Shown piece after piece: positions 1 through 7,240 of a DNA stretch of 9,939 bases. The DNA is taken from contig SLFV01000447.1 in the NCBI GenBank assembly GCA_007124075.1, positions 1 to 9,939 on the forward strand, read 5' to 3'. The number at the start of each line of letters is the position of its first letter. The stretch's first letter is position 1. The translations under genes and the position numbers were made by a program. The DNA is from Roseimaritima sp. Lineage in GTDB: Bacteria > Planctomycetota > Planctomycetia > Pirellulales > Pirellulaceae. The notes beneath the pieces were generated by a model. That model saw only the letters and a list, made by a program, of their open reading frames with translations, was not told the origin of the DNA and ran no database searches.

Positions 1-2
1 CT

Positions 3-959
3 GAGATCATTCTTTCCGCGACTGACCCGGACCTGCCACGTAACCTTCCCAAGGGACTGGCGAGGTACAAAAATTTTCACCTCATGGCACGTGGCGCCAA
101 TGCGATGCTGCGCAGTTGCATCGACACGGTGATCGGTCGTACGGTCGCAATTAAAACCCTACTTCCCGAAATTCGCAACGACCGTACCGAACGGCGAAGA
201 TTTTTGCGGGAAGCGCGGGTTACCGCGCAATTGCAGCACCCCAATACGGTCCCCGTTTACGACATCGGTGATGACTTGGTGGAGGGTCTGTATTTCACGA
301 TGAAGCGGATCTCCGGGGAAAACTTCTTCGAAGCGCTCAAACGAATCGCTCGAGGAGATGAAAAAACCGCCCAAGAGTACCCTGTGCGCCGTCGGATCGA
401 AATAGTGATTTCCGCGTGTCAGGCACTGGCCTATGCCCACATGCGCGGCGTTATTCACCGGGACTTCAAACCAGAAAATATCTGGGTTGGCAATTTTGGC
501 GAGGTGGTTTTGCTGGACTGGGGGGTTGCCAAAGTCTGGGGACACGCGGACGACAACCAACCCATTCGCAGCAGCACCCTGCCTATGGCCGGGGATAGCT
601 CTCAACTGCAAACGTTAACCAACCAGGGGACACGACCGGGAACGCCACTATACATGTCGCCCGAACAGGTGCGTGGATATCGTTCGATTGATGAACGAAC
701 TGATATTTTCAGCGCCGGGGTCGTACTTTACGAAATGCTGACGCTTTGCGAGCCGTTCAAGGGACGCACGATTGATGAAACGTTTGACAATATTTGCAGA
801 AAAGAACTGGCCCCGCCCAGCGAACGAGCACCCGGTGGGGATATTCCGCCCGCGATTGACGACGTCATTTTGAGGGCGTTAGCGAAACGCCCCGGTGATC
901 GCTTCACATATATGCGAGAACTGGTCGACGCATTACAAGATGTTGTGGAGCATTTGTAA
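3..959 (+). CDS. Ser/Thr protein kinase (Hanks type), 5' end outside the window
   Basis: Cytoplasmic-type eukaryotic-like Ser/Thr kinase domain. The frame is open from base 3. The first ATG in the window is at 84 (291 aa), but it falls inside the N-lobe, so the true start is probably upstream and the gene is partial. Numbered from ATG 84: VAIK lysine K24, helix C glutamate E43 (LREARV), catalytic HRDFKPEN at 125-132 (D127, N132), metal-binding DWG at 145-147 in place of DFG, GTPLYMSPEQ at 186-195, and DIFSAG at 207-212. All catalytic residues are present. The glycine-rich loop is degenerate, reading ARGANAML where GxGxxGxV is usual. The activation segment from DWG to SPE is long and Ser/Thr rich. 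The protein ends soon after the C-lobe, with no membrane helix or sensor domain on that side. HRDFKPEN plus DWG is typical of large planctomycete kinase families. The substrate is unknown. Confidence 0.9.
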   Translation, partial: EIILSATDPDLPRNLPKGLARYKNFHLMARGANAMLRSCIDTVIGRTVAIKTLLPEIRNDRTERRRFLREARVTAQLQHPNTVPVYDIGDDLVEGLYFTMKRISGENFFEALKRIARGDEKTAQEYPVRRRIEIVISACQALAYAHMRGVIHRDFKPENIWVGNFGEVVLLDWGVAKVWGHADDNQPIRSSTLPMAGDSSQLQTLTNQGTRPGTPLYMSPEQVRGYRSIDERTDIFSAGVVLYEMLTLCEPFKGRTIDETFDNICRKELAPPSERAPGGDIPPAIDDVILRALAKRPGDRFTYMRELVDALQDVVEHL

Positions 960-1043
960 CGGCTCGGCAAGGTGTCCGGTTGCGGGCGGTCCCCACAAAG
1001 TGCTGGTTAGGACATACGAACCGTTACCAAAGCAAGACCCTCG

Positions 1044-1064
1044 CCGATGGGCTTGCCCCATCGG
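1044..1064. terminator. Hairpin between convergent genes, possible bidirectional terminator
   Basis: Perfect 8-bp stem: ccgatggg at 1044-1051 pairs with cccatcgg at 1057-1064 around a 5-base loop. It lies in the 156-bp gap between the ends of the kinase and the membrane-protein gene, where a shared terminator would be expected. No T-run follows on either strand, so classical intrinsic termination is not assured. The rest of the gap shows nothing else. Confidence 0.4.
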
Positions 1065-1115
1065 AGTCAAAGGTTGCTGGCCAGAACATAGTCCGGTGCA
1101 ACAGTCCCCGGAAAG

Positions 1116-1979
1116 TCAACCGCGCAAGCTGATGGCTGCTATCGCTGCAACCGCGAACCCACAAACCAGCCAGGCAATCTGATACAGCAGGTTCAGAGCG
1201 CGTTGCGGCAGGCTGGGAACTATTTCGTAAGTTGTCGCGGGAGCACAGATTTCGCGCCAAAGCTGGACATTTCCTACGATGGCTGCCTTGCGCGAGTAGT
1301 CGCTCACCTTACGCTGCAGGGAAAAGGTAGACCAACCCATCAAGCCCGCCAGCGCAAAAACTCCCAGTACCTGACTGGAATGCGGAAAGTTTAGCTGCGT
1401 CCCGCTGAATTGAAACATCGGCGTCGACGCATGCCGTAATCGAGCGTTTTGAAGCGAGAGGGCGATGGCTTCAAACTCAACCATCGCGGCCTTTCGTTGC
1501 TGTTCCCAGCGTGGGATTTCCTGATCGTACTCACGAGGGTCAACCTGCTGGTATTTGGCTTGCAGAATGCTTCCGCTCAGATTTCCGTCGGGATTTGTCC
1601 GCTGCAGGGCCAGAGCGTGCTGATGTCGATCAATGGCCAGTTGCTTATAGTGCGTCGCTGCGATCAATTTCCACTGTGCACCATAATATTGGTCGGGCTT
1701 CCACAAGCTTTCGCGTTCGACGCGCCGACTTTGCTCCGCCCGCAGTCGCCTCAGTTCCATGCTATCAACTGGCAACAGGAATTGCTGGCTTCGTCCCTGG
1801 CTTTCCACCTGCACCCGCTGTAGGCGGGGGCGTGAAAGCGACCAGGTAAATGTTGCCAAAACCACCGCCAGAACGACCACGGCAGCACGCTGTAAGCCTT
1901 GAAACCGATGTCGCCACATGTATCTATCGATGTCCAAGATTTGTAGAGATTCTCTGATGCCTCGCCGGAAGGCTGACAA
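1116..1979 (-). CDS. Unrecognised membrane protein with three predicted helices
   Basis: I do not recognise the family. The 287-aa frame opens with TTG at 1979; an in-frame ATG at 1919 (residue 21) is an alternative giving 267 aa. Neither has a convincing Shine-Dalgarno site. Visible layout: a short basic N-terminus, a hydrophobic helix at 31-48, then a polar region of about 150 residues rich in Gln, Arg and Glu (65-185) with possible helical or coiled-coil character. A second helix lies at about 204-219 and a third at about 262-284, just before the end. Three long apolar segments in one frame argue for a real gene, since a shadow frame would rarely give them. Two terminal membrane regions flanking a polar loop recall chain-length regulators or secretion accessory proteins, but no motif supports either. 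It is convergent with the kinase and divergent from trpF. Confidence 0.6.
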   Translation of the reverse strand: MSAFRRGIRESLQILDIDRYMWRHRFQGLQRAAVVVLAVVLATFTWSLSRPRLQRVQVESQGRSQQFLLPVDSMELRRLRAEQSRRVERESLWKPDQYYGAQWKLIAATHYKQLAIDRHQHALALQRTNPDGNLSGSILQAKYQQVDPREYDQEIPRWEQQRKAAMVEFEAIALSLQNARLRHASTPMFQFSGTQLNFPHSSQVLGVFALAGLMGWSTFSLQRKVSDYSRKAAIVGNVQLWREICAPATTYEIVPSLPQRALNLLYQIAWLVCGFAVAAIAAISLRG

Positions 1980-2028
1980 TCGCCAGCCGCTGCTTTCGTC
2001 ATATAGCGTGTATCGTTAATATCAGTCC

Positions 2029-2712
2029 ATGGCAGCACCATCATTTCGCATAAAAATCTGTGGGATTCGAGACCAACTCGCTTTGGCGGCGGCGTTTCAT
2101 CACGGAGCCGATGCGATTGGATTGAATTTTGTGCCTTCCAGTGCTCGCTATTTGCCCCCCGACGACCGGATGACACGTCGTTTGGCGGAGTTTTGCCAGC
2201 AGAATGGATTGAAAGCGGTTGGATTATTCGTCAATACACCAAATAGCACCGTCAGGGAGGTCGTCCAATCGCTGGGGCTGGGGGCTGTCCAGTTGCATGG
2301 TGACGAAACGCTGCAACAAGCGGGTGAGCTGATGGCTGCAGGCATTGAAGTCTTTCGCGCCGTTCGTCTGCCGACTTCATCGCTGTCAGCCACGACGATT
2401 GATGCCGCGGTGACGGCATGGGTCGACCTTGGAGTCGGAATCCTGCTGGATGCTGACGTCGGGAATCAGTTCGGCGGCCAGGGAACCAGTCTGGATTGGC
2501 ACGTTCTGGCACGTTGGTCCAAGCAACACGCGGGCCCCTGGATGCTGGCGGGCGGCCTGCGGCCCGAAACAGTTGGCAAAGCCATTTCCATCTGCCAGCC
2601 ACACGGAGTCGATGTGGCCTCGGGAGTCGAGCGTCCACGCGGGACCAAAGCCCCCAAATTGATCGAACAATTCTGTCACCACGCACGCCAGCAACTTTCT
2701 TTGCTGGAATGA
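2029..2712 (+). CDS. trpF: Phosphoribosylanthranilate isomerase
   Basis: Catalyses the Amadori rearrangement of N-(5-phosphoribosyl)anthranilate to CdRP in tryptophan synthesis, in the cytoplasm. The 227-aa length is normal for a single-domain TrpF (beta/alpha barrel). Motifs seen: KICGI at 9-13 with the general base Cys11, GLNF at 31-34, QLHGDE at 88-93, LLDAD at 139-143 with the general acid Asp141, FGGQGTSLDW at 148-157, LAGGLRPETV at 173-182 (phosphate binding), and DVASGVE at 195-201. ATG 2029 is taken because KICGI follows at once, as usual. There is no Shine-Dalgarno sequence before it, and the transcript may be leaderless or have a very short leader. It stands apart from other trp genes, which are not in the window, and is not fused to TrpC. 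The upstream gene is divergent, so the short 49-bp gap must carry the promoter. Confidence 0.96.
   Translation: MAAPSFRIKICGIRDQLALAAAFHHGADAIGLNFVPSSARYLPPDDRMTRRLAEFCQQNGLKAVGLFVNTPNSTVREVVQSLGLGAVQLHGDETLQQAGELMAAGIEVFRAVRLPTSSLSATTIDAAVTAWVDLGVGILLDADVGNQFGGQGTSLDWHVLARWSKQHAGPWMLAGGLRPETVGKAISICQPHGVDVASGVERPRGTKAPKLIEQFCHHARQQLSLLE
2688..2707 (+). other. Stem-loop at the 3' end of trpF
   Basis: ccagcaa (2688-2694) pairs perfectly with ttgctgg (2701-2707) around a 6-base loop, overlapping the last trpF codons. It is not followed by a T-run. It may be a weak processing or termination stem, or the first helix of the structured leader that follows. Confidence 0.35.
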
Positions 2713-2714
2713 AT

Positions 2715-2925
2715 CGCAAGAAAGTCGGTGCAAATCCGACGGCTCCCCCTAACATTCGACTAGTCATCGATTTATCATGCAAACGTCACGAGCTACAATG
2801 GGGGAGCGTTTGCTCCGCCCCGTCGGCTCTGGTTTGCAAGGGACCTGTCTGTATCGCAGATATTTCGCGGAACAGGCGCAGTTGCCCCACGCCGTGAATT
2901 CGTTATCACGGCGGTGTGGCGTCCA
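2715..2925 (+). promoter_or_regulatory. Structured leader RNA before ahcY, cobalamin-riboswitch-like in part
   Basis: The 253-bp gap holds no credible ORF but many helices. (1) gtcgg/ccgac at 2724-2740 closes the 7-base loop tgcaaat, giving CGGTGCAAATCCG, which resembles the P4 T-loop of cobalamin riboswitches; a C-rich ggctccccc follows. (2) An outer helix tgcaaac/gtttgca (2778-2784/2832-2838) encloses gagc/gctc (2790-2793/2826-2829) and a GC-rich hairpin at 2800-2820 with a gttt loop and one bulge. (3) cctgt/acagg pairs 2844-2848 with 2872-2876. (4) cgccgtga/tcacggcg (2890-2897/2906-2913) forms an 8-bp stem just before the gene. The text at 2841-2850 (ggacctgtct) recalls the 3' conserved GGAGACCTGCC block, but the full cobalamin consensus is not clear: GGGAA is replaced by AGAAA. 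A regulatory RNA is well supported; the class is a guess. Confidence 0.45.
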
Positions 2926-2952
2926 TTGCTGTATTTGAACGATTCTTGATTA

Positions 2953-2957
2953 GGGAG
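2953..2957 (+). promoter_or_regulatory. Ribosome-binding site of ahcY
   Basis: gggag at 2953-2957 lies 8 bases before the GTG at 2966 and supports that non-ATG start. It sits 40 bases after the 8-bp hairpin of the leader. Confidence 0.6.
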
Positions 2958-2965
2958 TATTTACC

Positions 2966-4303
2966 GTGTCGCAGGTCGAAACGACCCGTTTGCCGTACAA
3001 AGTGAAAGACATTGCTCTGGCCGAGTACGGCCGCAAAGAGATCATGCTGGCCGAAAATGAAATGCCGGGATTGATCGCATTGCGGGAGAAGTATGGGAAG
3101 GAAAAGCCTTTGCAGGGGGCGCGGATTGCAGGTTGTTTGCACATGACCATTCAGACTGCGGTTCTGATCGAAACCTTGGTCGAATTAGGGGCGGAGGTGA
3201 CGTGGAGTAGTTGCAATATTTTCAGCACCCAAGATCACGCTGCGGCTGCTGTTGCCGCTGCGGGCGTGTCCGTCTACGCCTGGAAAGGGATGACCGAGGA
3301 GGAATTCGATTGGTGCATCGAGCAAACCTTGCACTTTCCTTCCGGTGAACCGCTGAACATGATCCTGGACGACGGCGGTGATTTGACCGCGATGGTTCAC
3401 GATCGGTTTCCTGAATTATTGACCGAAATTCGTGGTTTGAGCGAAGAAACGACGGCCGGAATCCACCGCTTGGAGGTTTTGAATCGGTCGGGAAAACTTC
3501 GCGTCCCCGCAATCAACGTCAACGATTCAGCCACCAAAAGTAAGTTTGACAATCTTTATGGTTGCCGTGAATCGTTGGCCGATGGTATCAAGCGAGCTAC
3601 CGATGTGATGCTTGCTGGCAAGGTGGCGGTTGTTTGCGGCTACGGCGATGTTGGCAAGGGCTGTGCTGCCTCCTTACAACGGTACGGTTGTCGAGTGATT
3701 GTCACGGAGATCGATCCCATCAACGCCTTGCAGGCGGTCATGGAGGGTTTCCAAGTCACGACGATGGACGAAGCGTGCCGTTTGGGCAACTTGTTTGTGA
3801 CCGCGACGGGCAACAAGGATATCATCTTGGGAGAGCACTTACAGCAGATGCCCAACGATGCAATTGTCTGCAACATTGGCCACTTTGACACCGAAATCGA
3901 TATCGCGTGGCTGGAAAGTCAAGTCGCTGCGGGCAAAGTCAGCAAATTGGAGATCAAGCCTGCCGACATTGGTGCCGTGGAACGTTACACCTTCGCCGAC
4001 GGCAGCAGTGTCATCGTGCTGGCCAAAGGACGTTTGGTCAACTTGGGGTGCGCCACCGGGCACCCTAGCTTTGTAATGAGCACCTCGTTCACCAATCAGG
4101 TATTGGCTCAATTGGAACTTTGGCAACGTGCGGAGCAGTACGAATGCAAAGTCCACATGTTGCCCAAGCGGCTGGATGAGGAGGTTGCTCGCTTGCACCT
4201 GGACAAGCTGGGAGTGCGGTTGACCCGTTTGACCGAAGAACAGGCGGACTATATCGGCGTGCCGCTCGACGGCCCTTACAAACCGGATCACTATCGGTAT
4301 TAA
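2966..4303 (+). CDS. ahcY: S-adenosylhomocysteine hydrolase (adenosylhomocysteinase)
   Basis: Cytoplasmic NAD-dependent enzyme that splits S-adenosylhomocysteine into adenosine and homocysteine, relieving product inhibition of methyltransferases. 445 aa, typical of the short form (human 432) and lacking the roughly 40-residue insert of some bacterial forms. Substrate and catalytic residues: His59 in [20 protein letters not shown] at 81-95, Asp135 in DDGGDLT, EETT at 160-163, and [11 protein letters not shown] at 186-196 with Lys191 and Asp195. The NAD fold is marked by GYGDVGKG at 225-232; GHFDTEID at 305-312 carries the conserved His306, and [14 protein letters not shown] spans 359-372. The C-terminal KPDHYRY at 439-445 supplies the Lys and Tyr that reach the NAD of the partner subunit. 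GTG start with gggag 8 bases upstream. The gene has its own long structured leader and ends overlapping the stop codon of the convergent nuclease gene. Confidence 0.98.
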   Translation: MSQVETTRLPYKVKDIALAEYGRKEIMLAENEMPGLIALREKYGKEKPLQGARIAGCLHMTIQTAVLIETLVELGAEVTWSSCNIFSTQDHAAAAVAAAGVSVYAWKGMTEEEFDWCIEQTLHFPSGEPLNMILDDGGDLTAMVHDRFPELLTEIRGLSEETTAGIHRLEVLNRSGKLRVPAINVNDSATKSKFDNLYGCRESLADGIKRATDVMLAGKVAVVCGYGDVGKGCAASLQRYGCRVIVTEIDPINALQAVMEGFQVTTMDEACRLGNLFVTATGNKDIILGEHLQQMPNDAIVCNIGHFDTEIDIAWLESQVAAGKVSKLEIKPADIGAVERYTFADGSSVIVLAKGRLVNLGCATGHPSFVMSTSFTNQVLAQLELWQRAEQYECKVHMLPKRLDEEVARLHLDKLGVRLTRLTEEQADYIGVPLDGPYKPDHYRY

Positions 4304-5580
4304 TCTGAACGCTTCGACGTTCCAAGGTCCAAAGGCTTCGCCAACGCTGCCGCGATCCAGGCGGTTGGCTCTTTGACCTTGGCGACCACGACAGCGGGGA
4401 TGCTTAAAGGCTCCAATGCCGCCTTCTTTGTTGCCGTTGGCGGCCGATCGAACATCAGGAGCCATCGATCTTTCGCTTGCGGTAACGCGGAAAATTGTTG
4501 CAATCGCTGCTGCTTCTCACGCAGGTACTCAGGGGTCCAGTACCCGACCACTTCCACGTAAATCTTCGCTCCGTCGCGGTGCGTCAGGACAAAGTCGGGA
4601 GTGTAAATCTGCTGGCCTTGGACGAGAAAATCTTGGTCACGTGCCAACGTCCAACCTTCCACGGGGTGTTTGTACCAAGTCTCTGCGATTCGCTTTTCCA
4701 GTTCCGAATCAAAATCAGGCGGTGCTGTAGCGGAACTGGTTAACCCATCGGCGGGCGACAAGTGAAAGCGAAACAAGCGATTTCCGACGCCTAAAATTTC
4801 GGCATCCAGTTGCCAATTCTGGCAGGTCAACAAGGCCGGTATCATTTTGGCAAACCGCACACCATACCGCGTTGTTTCACGCAAGTTGGACGTCGGACCA
4901 TCCAGGGTCAGCCGATAAACCGACGTTCCCTGCCGATGCTTGCTCGCGAGTCTGGAAACACGATGCATCAAACCAGCCAGTTTTGCTTGGCGTATCAAGT
5001 AGGGGGCTTGGCTGGATGCTTCGATCCAAACGCGTGTGGCACGATACAGCACTGCTTGCGTTTGCGCCACGTTGTACCGTGCCAACAAGTCCGCGGGTTG
5101 TAGATCCTGATCAAAGCCTCGCAGTTTTTGCAACTCGATCACATCGGCGAACAACTGATCTTCGATCTCCTCCCACGAAACGTTCAGTTGGGCGGCGATT
5201 GCTTGGCGGGCGGCCTGCAACGTCGTTTCGAAGCCTGCTGCTTGTTCTGTGACAAGCGGATGCATCCCAGAGGCAAGCGAGAACACGCGACGCCGCAAGG
5301 TAGCTGCCTTACCGCTCGCTTGAGCAAATTCGCTAGCATCGTCCAGCAACTTGCAAAACGCCGCAACCCGTCGCGGCGTGCAGCCCGCAATCGCTCCCAG
5401 GCACTCTTCCACCTCCGCGTGAAGCTCTTTGCGGATTCGCCCCTTTCCGCCACGATACCGCTCCAGGCATCGCGCGACTGCCGTCAGATAAACCCCATCG
5501 GTCTGACGCCGCAAGCGATCCGGTACGACCAGGCGCTGGTGGAAATCGTACGACGCGATTGCGTGCTCGCTACGGATCAC
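4300..5580 (-). CDS. Bax1-like (DUF790) nuclease, partner of the XPB helicase
   Basis: Predicted PD-(D/E)XK DNA nuclease of the DUF790 family, whose archaeal member Bax1 binds XPB and cuts DNA at junctions. I start it at GTG 5580 (426 aa), because a G-rich Shine-Dalgarno run lies just upstream and family-like sequence ([20 protein letters not shown]) begins there. The frame stays open to 5862, but that part only shadows the helicase gene. Residues 1-90 are an N-terminal helical region; [11 protein letters not shown] at 169-179 is characteristic of DUF790. The nuclease core is near the end: PD at 328-329, EVVGYW at 343-348, and a lysine at 356, with glutamates near 293-300 as a likely extra ligand. 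The gene overlaps the helicase gene by 11 bases, so the two are very likely translationally coupled and act together in DNA repair or processing of foreign DNA. The last bases overlap the ahcY stop. Confidence 0.85.
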   Translation of the reverse strand: MIRSEHAIASYDFHQRLVVPDRLRRQTDGVYLTAVARCLERYRGGKGRIRKELHAEVEECLGAIAGCTPRRVAAFCKLLDDASEFAQASGKAATLRRRVFSLASGMHPLVTEQAAGFETTLQAARQAIAAQLNVSWEEIEDQLFADVIELQKLRGFDQDLQPADLLARYNVAQTQAVLYRATRVWIEASSQAPYLIRQAKLAGLMHRVSRLASKHRQGTSVYRLTLDGPTSNLRETTRYGVRFAKMIPALLTCQNWQLDAEILGVGNRLFRFHLSPADGLTSSATAPPDFDSELEKRIAETWYKHPVEGWTLARDQDFLVQGQQIYTPDFVLTHRDGAKIYVEVVGYWTPEYLREKQQRLQQFSALPQAKDRWLLMFDRPPTATKKAALEPLSIPAVVVAKVKEPTAWIAAALAKPLDLGTSKRSD

Positions 5581-7105
5581 TGGACTCCCCCCCCGGCGAA
5601 TCGAATCCGGCGTCTTCAAAGAAAAACAGAGCAGGGGTTTCTGCGGTTCTGTCTGCCGTGCTCCGATTGGCAGTCGGGCGGGCGTTTTTGAGTTGGTACG
5701 CAGCGGTCCGGCGACGCTTACGACTACGCTGGACTTCATTACTGTCGTCGGTGACGATTTCATAAAGTGTTGCCCGTTGGCCGCTGGCGCCGCGTCGCAG
5801 AACGCGTCCAAGTCGCTGGGTTGCTTGCCGCGTACTGGCCAAACCTCCCAGAACAATTGCAATTTTCACCTCAGGCAAATCGACGCCTTCGTCCAGCACA
5901 CGGTTAGCCACCAGCACGGGATAGCGATGTTCAGCGAACCCCCGCAGCAAGTCCTGGCGTTCGCGTTTGGCGCAGTGCGACAACAAGCACGGAATGAGAA
6001 ACCGCAGAGAAATCTGGCGCGCCATCACGTTGGAACCTGTAAACACCAATACCGGTTCCCCCACGTGCAACCGAAACAGATCTTCCAGAACGCGAAACTT
6101 TGCATTGGCCTGTTCCTCGATTTTGCGTTTCGCCCGAAAGGCCCGCAACGTTTCCGCCGCTTGCCGGGCTAAGTTCGGATCGCTCGTCGTGTCGGCGGCC
6201 AGCTTGTACGTATCATCCCACTGAAACGCTATGTTTTGCTCGCGCCGTTCGCGCACAAACTGCTGGATTGTTTGCCCATACTGACGGTAAGCCAACTCCT
6301 CCTGGGCGTCCATCTTCACCGCAATCCGCTGGATGGTGTACTTAGCCAACGTCGTCCCTGTCGCCTGTTCGATGGCTTGCCGGTAGACCGTCGGTCCCAC
6401 CAAATGCTGCAGTGTCTCCAGACGCTGAGGATCGGTAGGCAACGTCGCGGTCAGCCCCAATCGCAATGGCGCCAAAGCCATGCGAGCCGCGTCGCTCCGC
6501 CAAGGCCCCGCCAGATGATGCACTTCATCAAAGATCAATAGACCAAACCGATGTCCAATGCGGGGCATGTGAATTGCTGCGGATTCGTAGGTTGTCACAC
6601 TGATGGCAGATACGCGATGCACCCCATCGCCGATTAATCCGGCATCGACTCCCAGCAGTTCCAGGATCTTACTGTGCCACTGGTACATCAGATCGCGGAC
6701 CGGAACGACGATTAAGGTGCTAAGCCGATAGCGAGCGAGCAAGCTGATCGCAACCAATGTTTTTCCGGTTCCCGTGGGCATCACAACCGAGCCTCGCCGC
6801 CCGTGGGAATCGAATGCTTCAATCGCGTCGATTTGGTCGGGACGCAGGCGTGGAAGTCGATCCGAATTGACGGCAATACGCGTGCGAATCTGAGTAAACA
6901 ACTGGCTATCTCGAAATTCCTGAGCCGCCCCTGGCAACATCTCCTCGATCTGCCGCAACAGCGGCAGAGCATGCATGGCGTCGCATTGCCAGCATTCCTG
7001 TCGCGGGTCGTAGGTCATTGCGTAGGGCTGGATCAAGGCTTCCGCGATAGCGTCCAAGCCGCGTAATCGCAACGTTCCCTGATGAAAATCGATGCAGGGC
7101 AACAT
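5570..7105 (-). CDS. XPB-type superfamily 2 DNA helicase
   Basis: ATP-driven DNA helicase/translocase of the XPB/RAD25 type. I start it at ATG 7105 (511 aa), with aaggg about 7 bases upstream; the frame extends to 7210 but that part is low-complexity. Layout: an N-terminal domain at 1-85, likely damage recognition as in XPB; LRPDQIDAI at 87-95; Walker A PTGTGKT at 110-116; DEVHH at 193-197; and motif III GLTATLPTD at 217-225. A helical insertion spans about 265-340, the thumb position of XPB. The second RecA domain carries VFTGSN at 354-359, VLDEGVDLPEV at 403-413 and QRLGRVLRR at 430-438. The tail from 455 is basic and low in order (SRKRRR). The Bax1-like nuclease follows at once, as in archaeal XPB-Bax1 loci. 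The alternative name is a generic DEAD/DEAH helicase with a restriction-like ResIII domain, but the neighbour favours XPB. Confidence 0.9.
   Translation of the reverse strand: MLPCIDFHQGTLRLRGLDAIAEALIQPYAMTYDPRQECWQCDAMHALPLLRQIEEMLPGAAQEFRDSQLFTQIRTRIAVNSDRLPRLRPDQIDAIEAFDSHGRRGSVVMPTGTGKTLVAISLLARYRLSTLIVVPVRDLMYQWHSKILELLGVDAGLIGDGVHRVSAISVTTYESAAIHMPRIGHRFGLLIFDEVHHLAGPWRSDAARMALAPLRLGLTATLPTDPQRLETLQHLVGPTVYRQAIEQATGTTLAKYTIQRIAVKMDAQEELAYRQYGQTIQQFVRERREQNIAFQWDDTYKLAADTTSDPNLARQAAETLRAFRAKRKIEEQANAKFRVLEDLFRLHVGEPVLVFTGSNVMARQISLRFLIPCLLSHCAKRERQDLLRGFAEHRYPVLVANRVLDEGVDLPEVKIAIVLGGLASTRQATQRLGRVLRRGASGQRATLYEIVTDDSNEVQRSRKRRRTAAYQLKNARPTANRSTADRTAETPALFFFEDAGFDSPGGESSDP
5586..5594 (-). 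promoter_or_regulatory. G8 run acting as ribosome-binding site of the nuclease gene
   Basis: On the minus strand a run of eight G followed by AG (C run 5587-5594, then t and c) lies 5 to 6 bases before the GTG at 5580. It is a strong purine-rich site placed inside the last codons of the helicase gene (Gly-Gly-Glu), and it decides the start chosen for the nuclease. Confidence 0.6.
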
Positions 7106-7185
7106 AATGGTTCCCTTGAATCGTCTCCCTCCCCCCCCCGCCGCAAAGCCAATTACAGGGAAGAAGCGAAGCAAAGAGGGACGGT

Positions 7186-7206
7186 AAAAAAAGGACTCGT
7201 CAGTCC
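7186..7206 (-). terminator. Intrinsic terminator of the M42 peptidase gene
   Basis: Read on the minus strand, ggact (7206-7202) and agtcc (7197-7193) form a 5-bp stem with a 4-base loop, followed at once by seven T (7192-7186). It lies about 35 bases after the M42 stop codon and before the helicase start, so the two leftward genes are probably separate transcripts. Confidence 0.65.
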
Positions 7207-7240
7207 ACAAATATTCAGCGTTTTGATCGCCGGTTGCCTG

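Noticed and set aside
2252..2782. 176-aa minus-strand frame antisense to trpF
   Set aside because: Rich in Arg and Pro with no domain pattern; trpF on the other strand carries all family motifs.
2724..2807. Permuted tRNA or two-piece tmRNA: T-arm-like stem and C-rich 3' strand preceding a complementary G-rich strand
   Set aside because: The T-loop has G at the position of the conserved second T, no CCA-like end or anticodon/tag region is visible, and there is an unpaired base between the T stem and the acceptor-like strand. A riboswitch-like leader fits better.
3839..4465. 208-aa open frame on the minus strand, antisense to ahcY
   Set aside because: It lies across the strongly conserved ahcY reading frame, has no recognisable motif, and is explained as a shadow frame.
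5581..5862. Upstream extension of the nuclease to give 520 aa
   Set aside because: The extra residues are encoded inside the helicase gene, show no family pattern, and the GTG at 5580 has a strong ribosome-binding site. Kept only as a possible frameshift product.
7106..7210. Longer helicase starting at ATG 7210
   Set aside because: The added 35 residues are low-complexity, coded partly by the C9 run and the M42 terminator; ATG 7105 has a Shine-Dalgarno-like aaggg.
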